Part shown: positions 47,431 through 58,740 of the stretch, in pieces
How the letters are laid out: every line of letters starts with the position of its first letter
Position numbering within the stretch: the first letter of the stretch is position 1
Notes under the pieces: model-generated
What the model was told of the DNA's origin: nothing
What the model saw: the letters and a program-made list of their open reading frames with translations, nothing else
Databases searched by the model: none
Program-made: the position numbers and the translations under genes
Source of the DNA: Xiphydria camelus
Lineage: Eukaryota; Arthropoda; Insecta; Hymenoptera; Xiphydriidae
Assembly: GCA_963678675.1 (NCBI GenBank)
Contig: OY783192.1
Span: 33,263,250 to 33,327,249 of the forward strand
DNA: 64,000 nucleotides
Reading direction: 5' to 3'

Positions 47431-48586
47431 TACGTTCAAATCACACAATCCACTTATTTTTATATTACATTAAAACCAAGCGATTTTTCGTGTTATATAC
47501 AATGGAACATTTTCATGTTAACATTAACACAGATACTATTAAAATGAACATAGAGAATGTTAACTTGATACGAAGGATCGGTTAATTTACATATGCAAAA
47601 ATGGGTGGACTGATTTCAACACAAAATTTCTATCTGTACAGCTATTATTTCTCTCAACGTAAAATATAGAGAAAATTCAAATGAGTACACGTCAGAGATA
47701 TCGAGGATTTTGCGGAAAAGAAATAGATATTTTCGTTCGTAAAATCGTAAACTTTGTTTACCACCTTCGAGAAATCAAAATCATAATTTTTTAAATCACA
47801 GAAAAAGATATATAAGTCCTCCGACTTATCGCTTGGCTAATTCCTCGCGTCATATCTATTATCTTATACCGTCCGTGTATGCTGCAATTCATTTTTCTAT
47901 CAACCCCACATTCGCATTATTCATTCTCTTTTGTATTTCAATACTTCAGCAAGTATTACCCCGCATTCAAAATTACCTAGCTCTTAAACAAATCAATTTA
48001 TCTCCCTCCCTCTTTTTAATTTTAACCTTTCCTCCCTCCACTCATTCTTCCCCCGTTCCCCGATCATCTGACCACCGAGAGCACGGAGATTCCGATCCTC
48101 CGAGAATTTTGGGCAGTCTGTTTATCGTCTGGGCGACGAGACGAAGTGTACCGGGATGAGTTGGGAAAGGGGACTGAAAAAAAGGGTGCACGGGATAGAC
48201 GGGGCACCCACGCAAGCGGGCAAGGAGAACGCACGTGTATGTGTGGGACAACCGTAGGGTTCGTTTCGTGTCTGACCACCAGGCGGACACGGGACGAACG
48301 TTCGAGAGACAGAGGGAGAGGAATTTTGTTTGAAAAGCCGAGAGACTATAGCCGGAACTTTATAAGGGTGTAACTTGCCCTGCAGACATAACATACTCTC
48401 GTTAAAAAACGCGTTTATATCCTTGCAGTTCCCTGGCCCTCTTTCTCTATTTCTTATTTTGACTATTAATTCATAAAGTGGGTGTAACGCGGCACCGGAC
48501 CAATAAAGAGCCGATGCTGGTGCCTGGTAAATCGATATTATAATAATTAATATAATGACTATTTACTCATTACTACTGTCATACTG
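47431..48586. other. Host noncoding DNA
   Basis: 47470-47640 has weak similarity to 690-780. 48000-48300 is pyrimidine-rich then CpG-moderate. No gene recognised. Confidence 0.4.
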
Positions 48587-48887
48587 TACTGAGAGAAATA
48601 ATTGCTGATGCTAAACAAATGTTTTTCTCGATCAAAAAGATGATGTGATTCCAGGATCGAGCCATGGTTTTTTTCAGGCAAAAAAATATTTTATAGGCTC
48701 GAGTAATTGTTTTTTTTTTCGCGCAGAAAGAACTTCTAGCTCTAACGCGCGAAGGTACCCTTGGGATCAAGAATATATAGGTATTCTTCGACAAACAATG
48801 TGCATTCTTAAAAATTTGTAAGACCATGCATATATTTTTGATTCAAGACATATTTTTGTTTGAAACTAGCAATTATTTCTCTTAGTG
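48587..48887. mobile_element. MITE, family R3
   Basis: About 301 bp from actgagagaaataattgctg to actagcaattatttctctta then gtg, so the ends are inverted repeats of about 20 bp. The interior contains gatcgagccatggttttttt. Confidence 0.75.
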
Positions 48888-48965
48888 TGGCTCCTCTACT
48901 ATCTACCCCAAAAGCGATTGATTGAAATAGGAATTGGAATTGCGAAAGAAGCCAAGTTGGATAAA

Positions 48966-49105
48966 AACGACGATCAGGAAGAGGAGAAAAAAGTATCGAA
49001 TTAACAGTAATATCTCTAAGACATCTGCAAGATGCCTAGGGGAGATGTCTTTTAAATATTCCTGCTATACTCGGATGTTTTTTCTCCTCTTCCTAATCGT
49101 CGCTT
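48966..49105. repeat. Long hairpin (about 140 bp)
   Basis: Arms aacgacgatcaggaagagga and (inverted) tcctcttcctaatcgtcgct, extended inward with few mismatches to gacatct/agatgtc around a small loop near gcaagatgcctagggg. Either a small MITE or a small-RNA-producing hairpin; sequence alone does not decide. Confidence 0.7.
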
Positions 49106-49192
49106 GCATCTAATTTGACTTCCCTCGCAATATACTGATTCGTATTTCACCAAATCGCTTCTCCAAATATAGACTATAATAACACTGAGACA

Positions 49193-49445
49193 AATAACTT
49201 GGTCAAAATGACAAAACGCACCTGGAATAAATAAACGAGTTTAGTTATTCTAACCAAAATCGAACCAAAATACTAGTAAATCTAACCAAATATTTAGTTA
49301 TTCTAACTACATATTATCTAGTTACTGTAACCAGAAAATGGTCAGTCAAACCAGATAGAGGGGAGATCCATATTTCACCGTTCACCAAACCGTTTCGTCA
49401 TGGTGTCCAGGATTTTGGTTAGATTGACCAGGTTATTTTTCTCAG
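49193..49445 (+). mobile_element. MITE, family R2
   Basis: Starts cactgagacaaataacttgg, contains caaaacgcacc, tatttagttattctaact and ccaggattttggttagattg, and ends ccaggttatttttctcagtt. Confidence 0.75.
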
Positions 49446-50330
49446 TTTAGTGACCAGTATCATTAATCGGTATTATCGAATGCATCAGCAGTTCCGCGAT
49501 TCAATACCGATCCTGAATAATATTTACGACTTGGAATATCGATCGTTACGCTTCGACAGCTGTAGGTACGTTAGAAAAACATCTTTTACGCAACCGCCGC
49601 ACTGATGCAATAATCGACACACGTCCGGGGAGGGTGCAGGCGCTTTACCGTAGGTATAATTACCGCGACGCACCTTACGCTATAACATTGTTCTCGATAC
49701 GGCGATCGGCCGTCATTGTGAGTCACCGTGATTCATGGTCGCAGTTTAGCGTTAACAGTTTAGCGTTTACGGCGACCTCACGTATACCGGGCTTCGTCGA
49801 TCGCCGGTTAAAATTCAACATACATCGACCACTTTCCCCCGATTTTCACGAGCGCGCGCGCAAGACGGCCAAACGAACCGAAAGTCATTCGATCGGTAAT
49901 TAACGCCGTGCATGTTTCGGTCTTTCTTATCGCTCGCGTTGTTTCACTTCGTCGCGGCGGTGGTACAGGTGCGATATTCCGTAACAACGTCGCGCTGCAC
50001 GGTGTGCTTATTATTTCATGAATTCCAGCGCGCCCCGAGCGAGTCGCTTTAATAAATATTCAAATGGGAAGGTATGCAGTACACGCGGTATTTTACAGAG
50101 ACACGCTGCCGAGGGTTTTGCATTCTCAATGACGAGAGCATATGCGAAATCGCTGTGGCGATATTCTCGTCCGATCCGCATTGTCAGATGATGATCTTGG
50201 AGCAACGCGTTTGACGTCTATGAGTGAGAGAGAGAGAGAGAGAGAGAGTAATATTTTAATTAATTTCCTTCGTTATGAAGAAATATTTAGAAGAATAATT
50301 TTCGACGCAGGAATATCACGGAGACGTGAA
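49446..50330. other. Host noncoding DNA with a (GA)n microsatellite
   Basis: A GA microsatellite covers about 50224-50248. The rest is CpG-moderate with no recognised gene. Confidence 0.4.
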
Positions 50331-50821
50331 AAATAACTTGGTCGATTTAATCAAAATCCTGGAAACTGTGGTCAATAATCGTTTGGTTAAACTGGCCACT
50401 TTCTGGTTACAGTTACTAAATATTTGATTCATCCGACCAGTATACGAGTCTTTGATTATAATAACTAAATGCATTTAACTTGACATGTTTTGTTATTTTA
50501 GCTCAATTATTTCTTTCACCGCACGAATCGTACACCAAAAAAAAAACAGTTTATTTATAGTTAACAAATATCATAATTATTTAAATACGGCGAAATAAAA
50601 ATTTTATTAAACAAAGTTAACATTCGCTAATTATTAAAATATTTATTTAGCACAATTGAGTTCTTCGAGGTAATCGTTTGGATGAAATAAACATTTTAAT
50701 AATTAACATAGGTACACATACACAGGTACATAGGTACACATATTTTCTCGTTCTAACGAAATATTTATTTTGCCGTATTTTAAATTACATCTATTAATTA
50801 TCAATAAACTGTTTTCCCGGC
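50331..50821. mobile_element. R2 MITE followed by R1 MITE
   Basis: 50331-50520 is an R2 copy (ataacttggtcgatttaatc, aaaatcctggaaactg, ending ctcaattatttctttcacc). 50535-50821 is an R1 copy (aacagtttatttatagttaa to aataaactgttttcccgg) that contains a short acaggtacataggtacaca repeat at about 50710-50740. Confidence 0.7.
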
Positions 50822-53181
50822 ATAGCTTTAAACGTCTCGCAACCCCTCGAGGTACGCGGGAACCCGCGGGCACAGGTGGCCGAGTTGCGAAACCGTGGAG
50901 CATGTAGGTACCGGTTCGTCGCGAGATCGGTCACGCGGCGATCCCTTCCGAACTCATGAATGGGCCGGGCGAACCGCGCGGCGTAGCCGGGAGGGCTCTC
51001 CTATCTGGGGGCATAAAATTGCCAAAGCGCCGCTCAACATTGTCGATGCGCGTTGATATACGACGCCGTAAATACCGGCTTCGCCCGCCGCGTCGAACTT
51101 TGCGGCTACTGAAAACACGATAGGTATGCGCCGGTGCGGCAGCCCCCTTCACCCCTTCCCCACCCTCCGTTAAAGTCCGATCCGACGTCGCGATTGGCGA
51201 TAAATTTGTAGCCCCCGCTATCGCAGCGTCGCCCAGCTCCTCTACTCCGGTCGTTAGCCCCGATTCTGGACGCGACGAAGAAAAATCGCCGATCGAGTTT
51301 ATTCTCGAGACGCGATTAATTAGATACCGGGTCGCGATGTTGGTTATTTTTCTCGGTGTATTTTTAAATCGAATAAATGAATGAATTATAAGATTCCTTT
51401 ATAATGAACCGCTCGCGGAAAGCACCGTACGCAACGACGCGTCTCTACCCCCGGTTATGCATACCAGGCTGCAGATTTTCCGAGCGTCGCCGAGACTCCG
51501 AGGTAGTCGCAGCAACGACTTTCCGGAAGAGCCCGAAGTGCACCGGCATTTAAATACATCTCCATCCGTTTCTCTCCGTGCAAGCGACTCGCACAGCGAG
51601 ACGACGGCAGTTGGAATCGATGATATTTAATAAAGCAAGGATCGAGCGTCGCGCATTCCTATCGAGCGTGAATTATCGCTCGGCACTTTCGAGCGAGTCT
51701 GTGGCGCGCGCGCGTGTGGTGAGAAAAATAATACAATAGGTACACGCGAAGCCCGCGCGATACGCACCGATACGAAGCGGAAGAGAGTACGTTAGACGCG
51801 TGTCGGATCGTATTATCCATACGAGTAGAACGTCGAGTCACGTTATATATGATCCTTACGAATTATACATTAAGCATCAGTCGAGGCGAACCGAGCGATT
51901 AGAATATACGAGTAATATGGACACGAAGTAACCGCATCCGAGCGAGCGAACGTATCTGAAATAAAGGACGCCGATTAAATGATTAATATTAATCGTCCCG
52001 AACGAGGTTTCGGAAGGCTCCGACTGGTGGTTGACACGTATATACGACGCGTCTGGTGAACGGTGACAAACGCGACTTCGACTACACGCGTGTCACGAGA
52101 CCGCGGCACAATTGTGATAGCTGTGAAAGTTCGTTCTTGATAAAAATTCAGGGAGATACTTTAAAGACGATATAACGCGTGATTCGCTGATGCGAGAGAA
52201 AATAGTTTCGAATAAAAGTTCTAGAGTCATCAAAACTACGCAATTTTTATTCGGGACATTTTCACCTTCGAGCAGCCAATCGCGAGATACATCAACATTT
52301 AGCGTATTCGAAGGAATATGATTAGGTGGTCACATAAATTGATAAAAATAAATATTTATCGCTGATCCGAGTGCTTCGTATTTATCGTTCGAAGAAAATA
52401 GAAGGATGTAACTCAATTTCGCCCTGTCGTCGTATCATTTGGCTCGACAACGCGGTCACTTTTTAGTCCAAGAAGCATTTGGTGAGCGATGATTTATAGG
52501 GACGACCTTTCCGCTCGCGCAACCCGCGCACGAGCGCGGTTACACGCTCGAACGATCTTTCTATATCTCTTTCCTCCCCCCTTCCCTCTCGCGAAGATCG
52601 TGGAATGTCTCGTCCGATCATCCTACCCCTCCCACGCTTCTCCACGGCTTTGTTCGAAATCTAACCGGGATATACCGAGGCGCACTCCTCGACGTATAGA
52701 AGAGGGGCAACAGTACTGACATTTACACCCGCGTAGAGTAACGCGGCTGCGCTCGCCGGTGCAAGCCCGCATGTACGCGACATTTGAAGAGCGCCACTTA
52801 AAGCCTCGGGGGGGATGTAGACGTATCCGCATAGGCGAGATGGGATACGACTTTGTTCCGACGAGACGGAAAATGATTTACGACGGTACGCGGCTCTCGC
52901 GGGGAAATTTATTCGCGCGGGATGTGCTACCCCTTTCTCTCCGTTCGGACGCGCGCAAACCCCTTTTACGTATTCTCGTTTCTCTGAGGGAGGAAAGGGG
53001 GCGAGGAGGTAAGACGCGCGAGCGATACCTAGGCGCGAGATCTGTACAATATGTACCTACTCGAAATTGCGATCGTTGACTTTTACCGTGTTATTAATTT
53101 TGTTACGAAATTTATTATACTTATACACATGGAAAAAAAAAATAAATTGTAGCATTTACACAAAGTTCGTGGTAAGTTTCG
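50822..53181. other. Host noncoding DNA, mostly CpG-rich
   Basis: Long stretch with no bounded repeat and no recognised gene. Frames such as 52489-52719 (+) and 52759-53079 (+) are short, Arg-rich and unsupported. Confidence 0.4.
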
Positions 53182-53294
53182 TGACAAGGCCAATTTATCG
53201 TTACGATAACTACAGTTTTAGTAAAAATTACTACGAGTTTTACTATAATTTTTACCAAAATTGTAGTTACCGTAATAATAAATTGGCCTTGTCA
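53182..53294. mobile_element. Hairpin MITE (113 bp)
   Basis: Arms of about 48 bp: tgacaaggccaatttatcgt on the left and its near-complement ataataaattggccttgtca on the right, with inner pairing of actacagttttagtaaaaat to atttttaccaaaattgtagt. Confidence 0.75.
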
Positions 53295-54094
53295 AAAAAT
53301 AGAATTGCCACAGAATTGTCGTAGAATTTTCACGATAATTATCATAATCTGGCAGCAAATGGTAATATAATAATTCAACTTTTAAAGTCGTCTCTTGGGA
53401 AAATTCCAGTTTTGAGTTATGCCACTGTTGCAGCCCATGAGCGATATTATATTTGAAAAAATAAATGTATCGTAATTTTTTAATACGACATTTATACGTA
53501 CCTACGCTGAAAACTTTCTACACGTTTGTATTAATTTTACGACAGATATTATTTACAGTGCAAATAAGAAGAAACAGAAGAGATGATATAGTTCATCGAA
53601 ATATAAGTCCGATAACGCGGAGTATCTCCCACTTCCCAGGTGAATGCCTCGCGATCTAATCGTGCGCGGTTGACCGATGCGATCGCGCTCCCACCCCCGC
53701 GAAACTCGGGTGCGTACGTAGGTACGTTACATCGCGCGAGGCACTCGCGTGTGCAAAATCAAACGAGCCACAGAGACGAGCGCGGCGCGCCGCTGGCCTT
53801 ATCGCTTATTAATCGCGCGACTGTGATCGATTATCTTAAGTGAGAATGAGCATTGCCACGGCAAGAGAGGGTAGCAATTATGCCCGCTGCGCGGTATATT
53901 ATTACCGACGAGAGGCCCGCCTGCAGCTGCAGCGCGTAATCGTTTGCGTTGGAGGCTCGCGGGAGAGCCGGCGCGAGAGAGAGTGCAGGGCGGCTCTCTT
54001 TCTCCCTCTCGCCAAGAACGCACGATTGATTTACAAAGTATTAATTGCCTGCGGGAGACGCGGTGCCTGCGCGCGATCGTCGTTTTCGCGTTGT
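53295..54094. other. Host noncoding DNA
   Basis: AT-rich to 53580, then CpG-moderate. No gene recognised. Confidence 0.4.
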
Positions 54095-54600
54095 AATGAG
54101 GAACTTTCATGATTTTTTGTATTGGCTTAAAAATAGAGTAAAAAATTACAATTTCAACGGTATATAAACTTATGGTGTTAACATGTCGGATACCTTCACA
54201 CAAATTTGAATTAAAAATGTAGCGTTTTAAAGAGCCGCGCAAACAGCGAGAAGCAATGTGTGACGTCACGCAACAGTAAAAGCGCTATCGGCCAATCACA
54301 TACTGCGTTCTAGGGCGGGGCGTAGTTAGGAGCACTCTCGACAGTCATTGGTTAAAATTGAGATTTAGCCAATGATAATCGAATGTGTGACGTCACGCAA
54401 CAGTAAAAGCGTCTAGGCCAATCATACTGCGTTCTGGGTTGGGGCGTGGTTTAGGCGTTTGAGGCACGATTAATTAATTCTTTTTCTCCAATATAGTTAC
54501 ATATTATTAAAAAATACAGTGCTCCCTGGTTTTTATAATACGATAGCTTCATTCAGTAAAATTTTCAAGGAAAAAAAAATGTCATGCAAGTTCCTCATTG
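54095..54600. mobile_element. Inverted-repeat element carrying promoter-like modules
   Basis: Ends aatgaggaactttcatga (54095) and its near-complement tcatgcaagttcctcatt (54582-54599), with A/T-rich inner flanks, about 505 bp. The middle holds two tandem copies of a CRE/CCAAT/GC-box module. No transposase frame, and a target duplication is not obvious. Confidence 0.6.
54254..54456 (+). promoter_or_regulatory. Duplicated CRE, CCAAT and GC-box module
   Basis: Two units with a 127-bp offset. The first (54254-54331) has palindromic TGACGTCA at 54261-54268, CCAAT at 54292-54296 and GGGCGGGG at 54313-54320. The second (54381-54456) has TGACGTCA at 54388-54395, CCAAT at 54418-54422 and GGGGCGTGG at 54440-54448. 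Between them are an inverted CCAAT (attgg 54347-54351) and another CCAAT (54369-54373). These match CREB/ATF, NF-Y and Sp1/KLF binding sites. Promoter activity is inferred. Confidence 0.6.
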
Positions 54601-55250
54601 GAAGTGGTGAGGTCCCGTTCGAATTTTCGCGAAGGTATCGTGGTTAGGGATGTTATCAAAATGTGAGACGAACGAGGAAAGGAAAGAAAATCTTGCGGGG
54701 GAGATGCAAGTGTAAGACCGGAAGCACTTTCAAGTGCCAATGAGGAATGTACGAGACGTTTGCTGGGCTAGTACCAATCTTTTCAAAGTCTGCATGGAGA
54801 AAAATGTTCGTTCAAAATTACCACGAAAATAACGTGGTAATTCACTCATTTGTTTTCCTGAAAAAAACGGCCAATTCAGCCCTGAAGCGTATGTAAAAAT
54901 TTGGTCATCGACATCATGTCCCGTGGTTACGTGAATTTCACGGTAATTTCTCATGAAAATTTCTCTCGGTGTATTTTCTAGTTTTTCCGCGTAAGAAAGT
55001 ATCTACACTGAGAATAAAACGAGTTCGTTTCAAGTAAGTATGATAACTGAATATTTTTAATAGCAAATTCATTTGATTTGAATGAACATCGATCAGATGA
55101 AAACATTCTTCGATTCGATCGATGATATTTGTATAAAACTAATCGAACTCAAGCAACGAAGCGAAGTGCAGTACCGCGCGATATACTTCAACGAGAGCGG
55201 CGTTGAAAAATTGCGCCGAATGGTCGACACATAGGTACTTCTCGACATAA
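54601..55250. other. Host DNA with MITE fragments
   Basis: 54800-54975 carries an imperfect inverted pair built on aattaccacgaaaa and ttcacggtaattt, and ends tttctctcggtg. 55003-55080 starts cactgagaataaaacgagtt, like the left end of an R4-type MITE. No gene. Confidence 0.45.
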
Positions 55251-55327
55251 CGCTGCCTCAGAATTATAAGGTTCTATGTTCCGTAGAAGTTCTATGTAAC
55301 ATAGAACCTTATAATTCTGAGGCAGCG
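55251..55327. repeat. Perfect 30-bp-arm hairpin
   Basis: Left arm 55251-55280 and right arm 55298-55327 are exact reverse complements (cgctgcctcagaattataag and on), with a 17-nt loop. The flanks carry a degenerate direct repeat, aaaattgcgccgaatggtcg on the left and aaaattgcactgaatgggtc on the right. Confidence 0.85.
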
Positions 55328-55868
55328 ATAAGGAAAATTGCACTGAATGGGTCCACATACGCGCGAGATACGGCCGATACAGGCAAATAGAATTTTTGCG
55401 CCCCATCTCGCCGAGGAATCAGAGCGAGACTTCGTCGTAACAGGGGAGTTCCTTTTGCCGGAGCGCGGCGATCATGGCGCGGGACGCGTCAATTATCTAT
55501 CCGCGGGGTGTATGCGCGCGCGAGATTGCGCGGATGTAATTAGTCCTCGCGAATAAACGTATCTGATGCGTACAGGTGCTCCTACCTATCCACGACTGAT
55601 AATTGCCGTTCTTAATTGCATAATTAATGTCAATTTCCAGCTGGGAGCGAGCCGCGTTTGCTATACATATGTTGCGATTATTGAGAATCTTCTTTCATAT
55701 TGCTACCTGGCTTCCGATGACAATTTCTGCCATGTGAAATATCAGCTTCTACAAAATTCTTGTTCCGTGCGCAACGAGGAAACGACACCGTGGCGTAGGC
55801 ATAATACACGCGCGCGCGCGTTTACTCTCCACGGCGCGTCCCCGCCGCTGTTTCACGTAGGACGCGCC
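55328..55868. other. Host noncoding DNA
   Basis: CpG-moderate sequence between the hairpin and the second minisatellite element. No gene recognised. Confidence 0.4.
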
Positions 55869-55910
55869 CCCGACCAGAAATTTGGCTTGACATGCCGGTT
55901 GTCACATCAG

Positions 55911-56345
55911 GCCCTGATCAGGCATACGCCCGGCATGCCGGATCCGGTTTGCCTTAGCTACGCCGGACCCGGCCCTGATCAGGCATACGCCCGGCATGCC
56001 GGATCCGGTTTGCCTTAGCTGCGCCGGACCCGGCCCTGATCAGGCATACGCCCGGCATGCCGGATCCGGTTTGCCTTAGCTGCGCCGGACCCGGCCCTGA
56101 TCAGGCATACGCCCGGCATGCCGGATCCGGTTTGCCTTAGCTGCGCCGGACCCGGCCCTGATCAGGCATACGCCCGGCATGCCGGATCCGGTTTGCCTTA
56201 GCTGCGCCGGACCCGGCCCTGATCAGGCATACGCCCGGCATGCCGGATCCGGTTTGCCTTAGCTGCGCCGGACCCGGCCCTGATCAGGCATACGCACGGC
56301 ATGCCGGATCCGGTTTGCCGTGGCTACGCCGTACCCGGCCCTGAT
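55911..56345 (+). repeat. 61-bp minisatellite array, copy 2
   Basis: Same 61-bp unit as 38990-39520, about 7 copies. The last unit is diverged (gcatacgcacggcatgc, gccgtggctacgcc). Confidence 0.9.
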
Positions 56346-56639
56346 CAGGCTAATCCACGGTAAACCTAGTCCAGTCAGTCAATCCACGCTGTAGCGGCCT
56401 GACGCCAGATGGCGCCGACCCTCTCGGCTCTCGGTAGTAAAACGGCGGTACAGTACTATATACCTAAAAGGACCACAGAGCGTCTAAGGCAGGAGTCGGC
56501 CTAGCCTTACTGACGAGTTCACAGGCCGACTCCGGGTCGAAATGACGAACTCACTCGTCTGCCACAGCGATTTTTGAAAGCGATTTTGTTTATATATAAA
56601 AATAAACAATTATCGTATGGGAAATTTAGACCCGACCCG

Positions 56640-57140
56640 ACCCGACCAGAAATGTCGATACTTGTCACGTCAGGACCGAATAAGGCAACTTTATCCGGCC
56701 CTGGTCAAGCATGTAACGCGTTGTCACATCAGGGCCGAATCCGGTAACCGGATCCGGGCCCGACCAGAAATTTCGATACTTGTCACGTCAGGACCGGATA
56801 AGGCAGCCTGACCCGGCCCTGATCAAGCATGTAAAGCGTTGTCACATCAGGGCCGAGTCCGGCAACCGGCTCCGGGCCGGATCCGGGCCCGATTAGAAAT
56901 TTCGATACTTGTCACGTCAGGACCGGATAAGGCAGCCTGACCCGGCCCTGATCAAGCATGTAACGCGTTGTCACATCAGGGCCGAGTCCGGCAACCGGCT
57001 CCGGGCCGGATCCGGGCCCGATTAGAAATTTCGATACTTGTCACGTCAGGACCGGGTAAGGCAGCCTGACCCGGCCCTGATCAAGTATGTAACGCGTTGT
57101 CACATCAGGGCCGAATCCGGTTACCGGATCCGGGCCGGAT
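56640..57140 (+). repeat. 129-bp tandem repeat restating the element end
   Basis: Units begin cccga(c/t)(c/t)agaaatttcgatac, followed by ttgtcacgtcaggaccgg and ttgtcacatcagggccga. The 129-bp period is read from unit starts at 56761, 56890 and 57019. Each unit starts with the terminal inverted repeat sequence of the whole element. Confidence 0.8.
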
Positions 57141-57284
57141 CCGGCAACCGGACCCGGCCCTGATGTGACAATGCGTTACATACCTGACCAGGGCCGGGTA
57201 AGGTTGCCTGATAAGGGCCTGACTTCCAAGATCCGGCTGCCTGACCCGGCCCTGATGTGACAAGTATCGAAATTTCTGGTCGGG

Positions 57285-58287
57285 CCGTTGGCCAATCGCT
57301 ACCCGCGGGGTCAGAGCGCGCGGGCGGATCGACGCGTCCGCGACTCCCGAAACTCTGGAGACGTACACGCGCGCTGCGGGTGAAGATAATTCCGCGGTGG
57401 AATCCGGCGTGCGTGCTTCCCGGTAATTAAAAACCCGATTGTAACACTCGCGCGCGCGCGCGCATTCTCCTCGCAGATACGATCGAGGCCGAGAGGTTGT
57501 CTCGGTATAAGCCGATCAAAAAACAGCGGATGAGCGCGCGAGTCCGCGCCGTTCGATTTGAATAATCTCTTTCTCTCTCGAGAGAGAATCTATGGGAGTG
57601 AAGGGGAAAGAGAAAGGCGAGAGGAGGGAGAATATTCGAGCACGGAAGATGTTATATGAAAAAAAATTGAGGGCTTAGGAATTTAATCCGCGTCGAGGAT
57701 TATTAACTAAACATCCATGGAATTTGATTTTGATAGTAAATTATAAACGCGGAGCTTCCTAACTTTTTTTCCTTCTTCCAGTCTAAACCTCGTATATGTG
57801 TAATTCTAATATGGCATTGGATGCGGCAATCGTCATCTCGGATAATTTTATGGGGGAGGGAGGAGGATAAAATATACCGAGCTGTTGTTATAATTTTGAT
57901 AAATGGATTGCTCGAGCTTCGTCTATTTTCAATAAGATATAAGGAATTTAGTAGTGGAACCACGTAAAGAGACTCTACTCGGAAAAAAAATCATTTATTC
58001 GTATATGAAGTTCGTGGAAAACGCATTTGTTGTACAGGTAGACATTTATTTTGCGAAGAAAAAATTAATATTAAATAAACAAATGTTTGACAAGGTTTGT
58101 GTTCCATTTGAATTCTACATTTGGGAAATATTCAATTTGGAATTACGATGTCAGCATCTTATGATCGGACCATACCGACGATATGAAACATTCTACATGA
58201 TTTCTCTGATTAATTATTACGAACATATTTTTGTTTTAGATGCCATCATGCAATTTTACGATGATAGCATTTAGGGAAAAATATGGT
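57285..58287. other. Host noncoding DNA with a (CG)n run
   Basis: A CG-alternating run at about 57449-57461. The frame 57954-58274 (+) has no recognisable domain and AT-rich composition. No gene supported. Confidence 0.4.
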
Positions 58288-58500
58288 CGCAAGTAATTAT
58301 TTACTTAGATCAATTTGATCTTTTTTCATATCATATTAATTTTAATATTACTTTCTCGCAATCACATGCCATTTGAAACGATTTTAAGAAAGAGATAGGT
58401 ATCAAATCGATATATTGAAAATGTCATTGATGTGAATAAATAATTACTTGCGACCGCGCAAGTAATTTTTAGTAGATCCAACTAATTCATTTCTCTGCGC
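58288..58500. mobile_element. MITE, family R7 copy 2
   Basis: Matches 4795-5038: gtcgcaagtaattatttact, tcgcaatcacatgccatttg, cgaccgcgcaagtaattttt and agtagatccaactaattcat, ending tttctctgcgc. The left end is truncated. Confidence 0.7.
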
Positions 58501-58670
58501 AAGTATAGCAAATGTGACAATACTTATAATAAATATCGGCATATTTATAGTACTGGACATCATATGCCGCAATAATTCAATTTTACACCACATGGATTTT
58601 GAAAGTGGTTACTACAAACTTTTCTCCGTGTGCAAATCTGATTTCCTCGACAAGATCTATTCATGCTGTG

Positions 58671-58740
58671 GCAGCCCGACACCAGATGGCGCCGACCCCT
58701 CTCGGCTCTCGGTAGTGGTCCGACAACGGTGTCGGGCAGC
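58671..58740. repeat. Small hairpin with a CTCF-like core
   Basis: Arms gcagcccgacacc (58671-58683) and ggtgtcgggcagc (58728-58740), 12 of 13 paired. The interior ccagatggcgccgacccctc then tcggctctcggtagt is nearly identical to 39534-39568 and 56404-56438 in the minisatellite elements. Confidence 0.65.

Larger units (their letters stand above)
55869..57284. mobile_element. Minisatellite-bearing inverted-repeat element, copy 2
   Basis: 1416 bp between CCCGACCAGAAATTT (55869) and AAATTTCTGGTCGGG (ending 57284), flanked by CC on each side. Same architecture as 38948-40120: 61-bp array (about 55911-56345, 7 units), a nearly identical middle (56400-56620), then four to five units of a 129-bp repeat (unit starts near 56761, 56890 and 57019). 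Arrays differ in length between copies while the middle is almost the same. Confidence 0.8.

Noticed and set aside
57954..58274. 106-residue plus-strand frame
   Set aside because: AT-rich DNA next to MITE copies, with no recognisable domain or splice structure; chance open frame is likelier.
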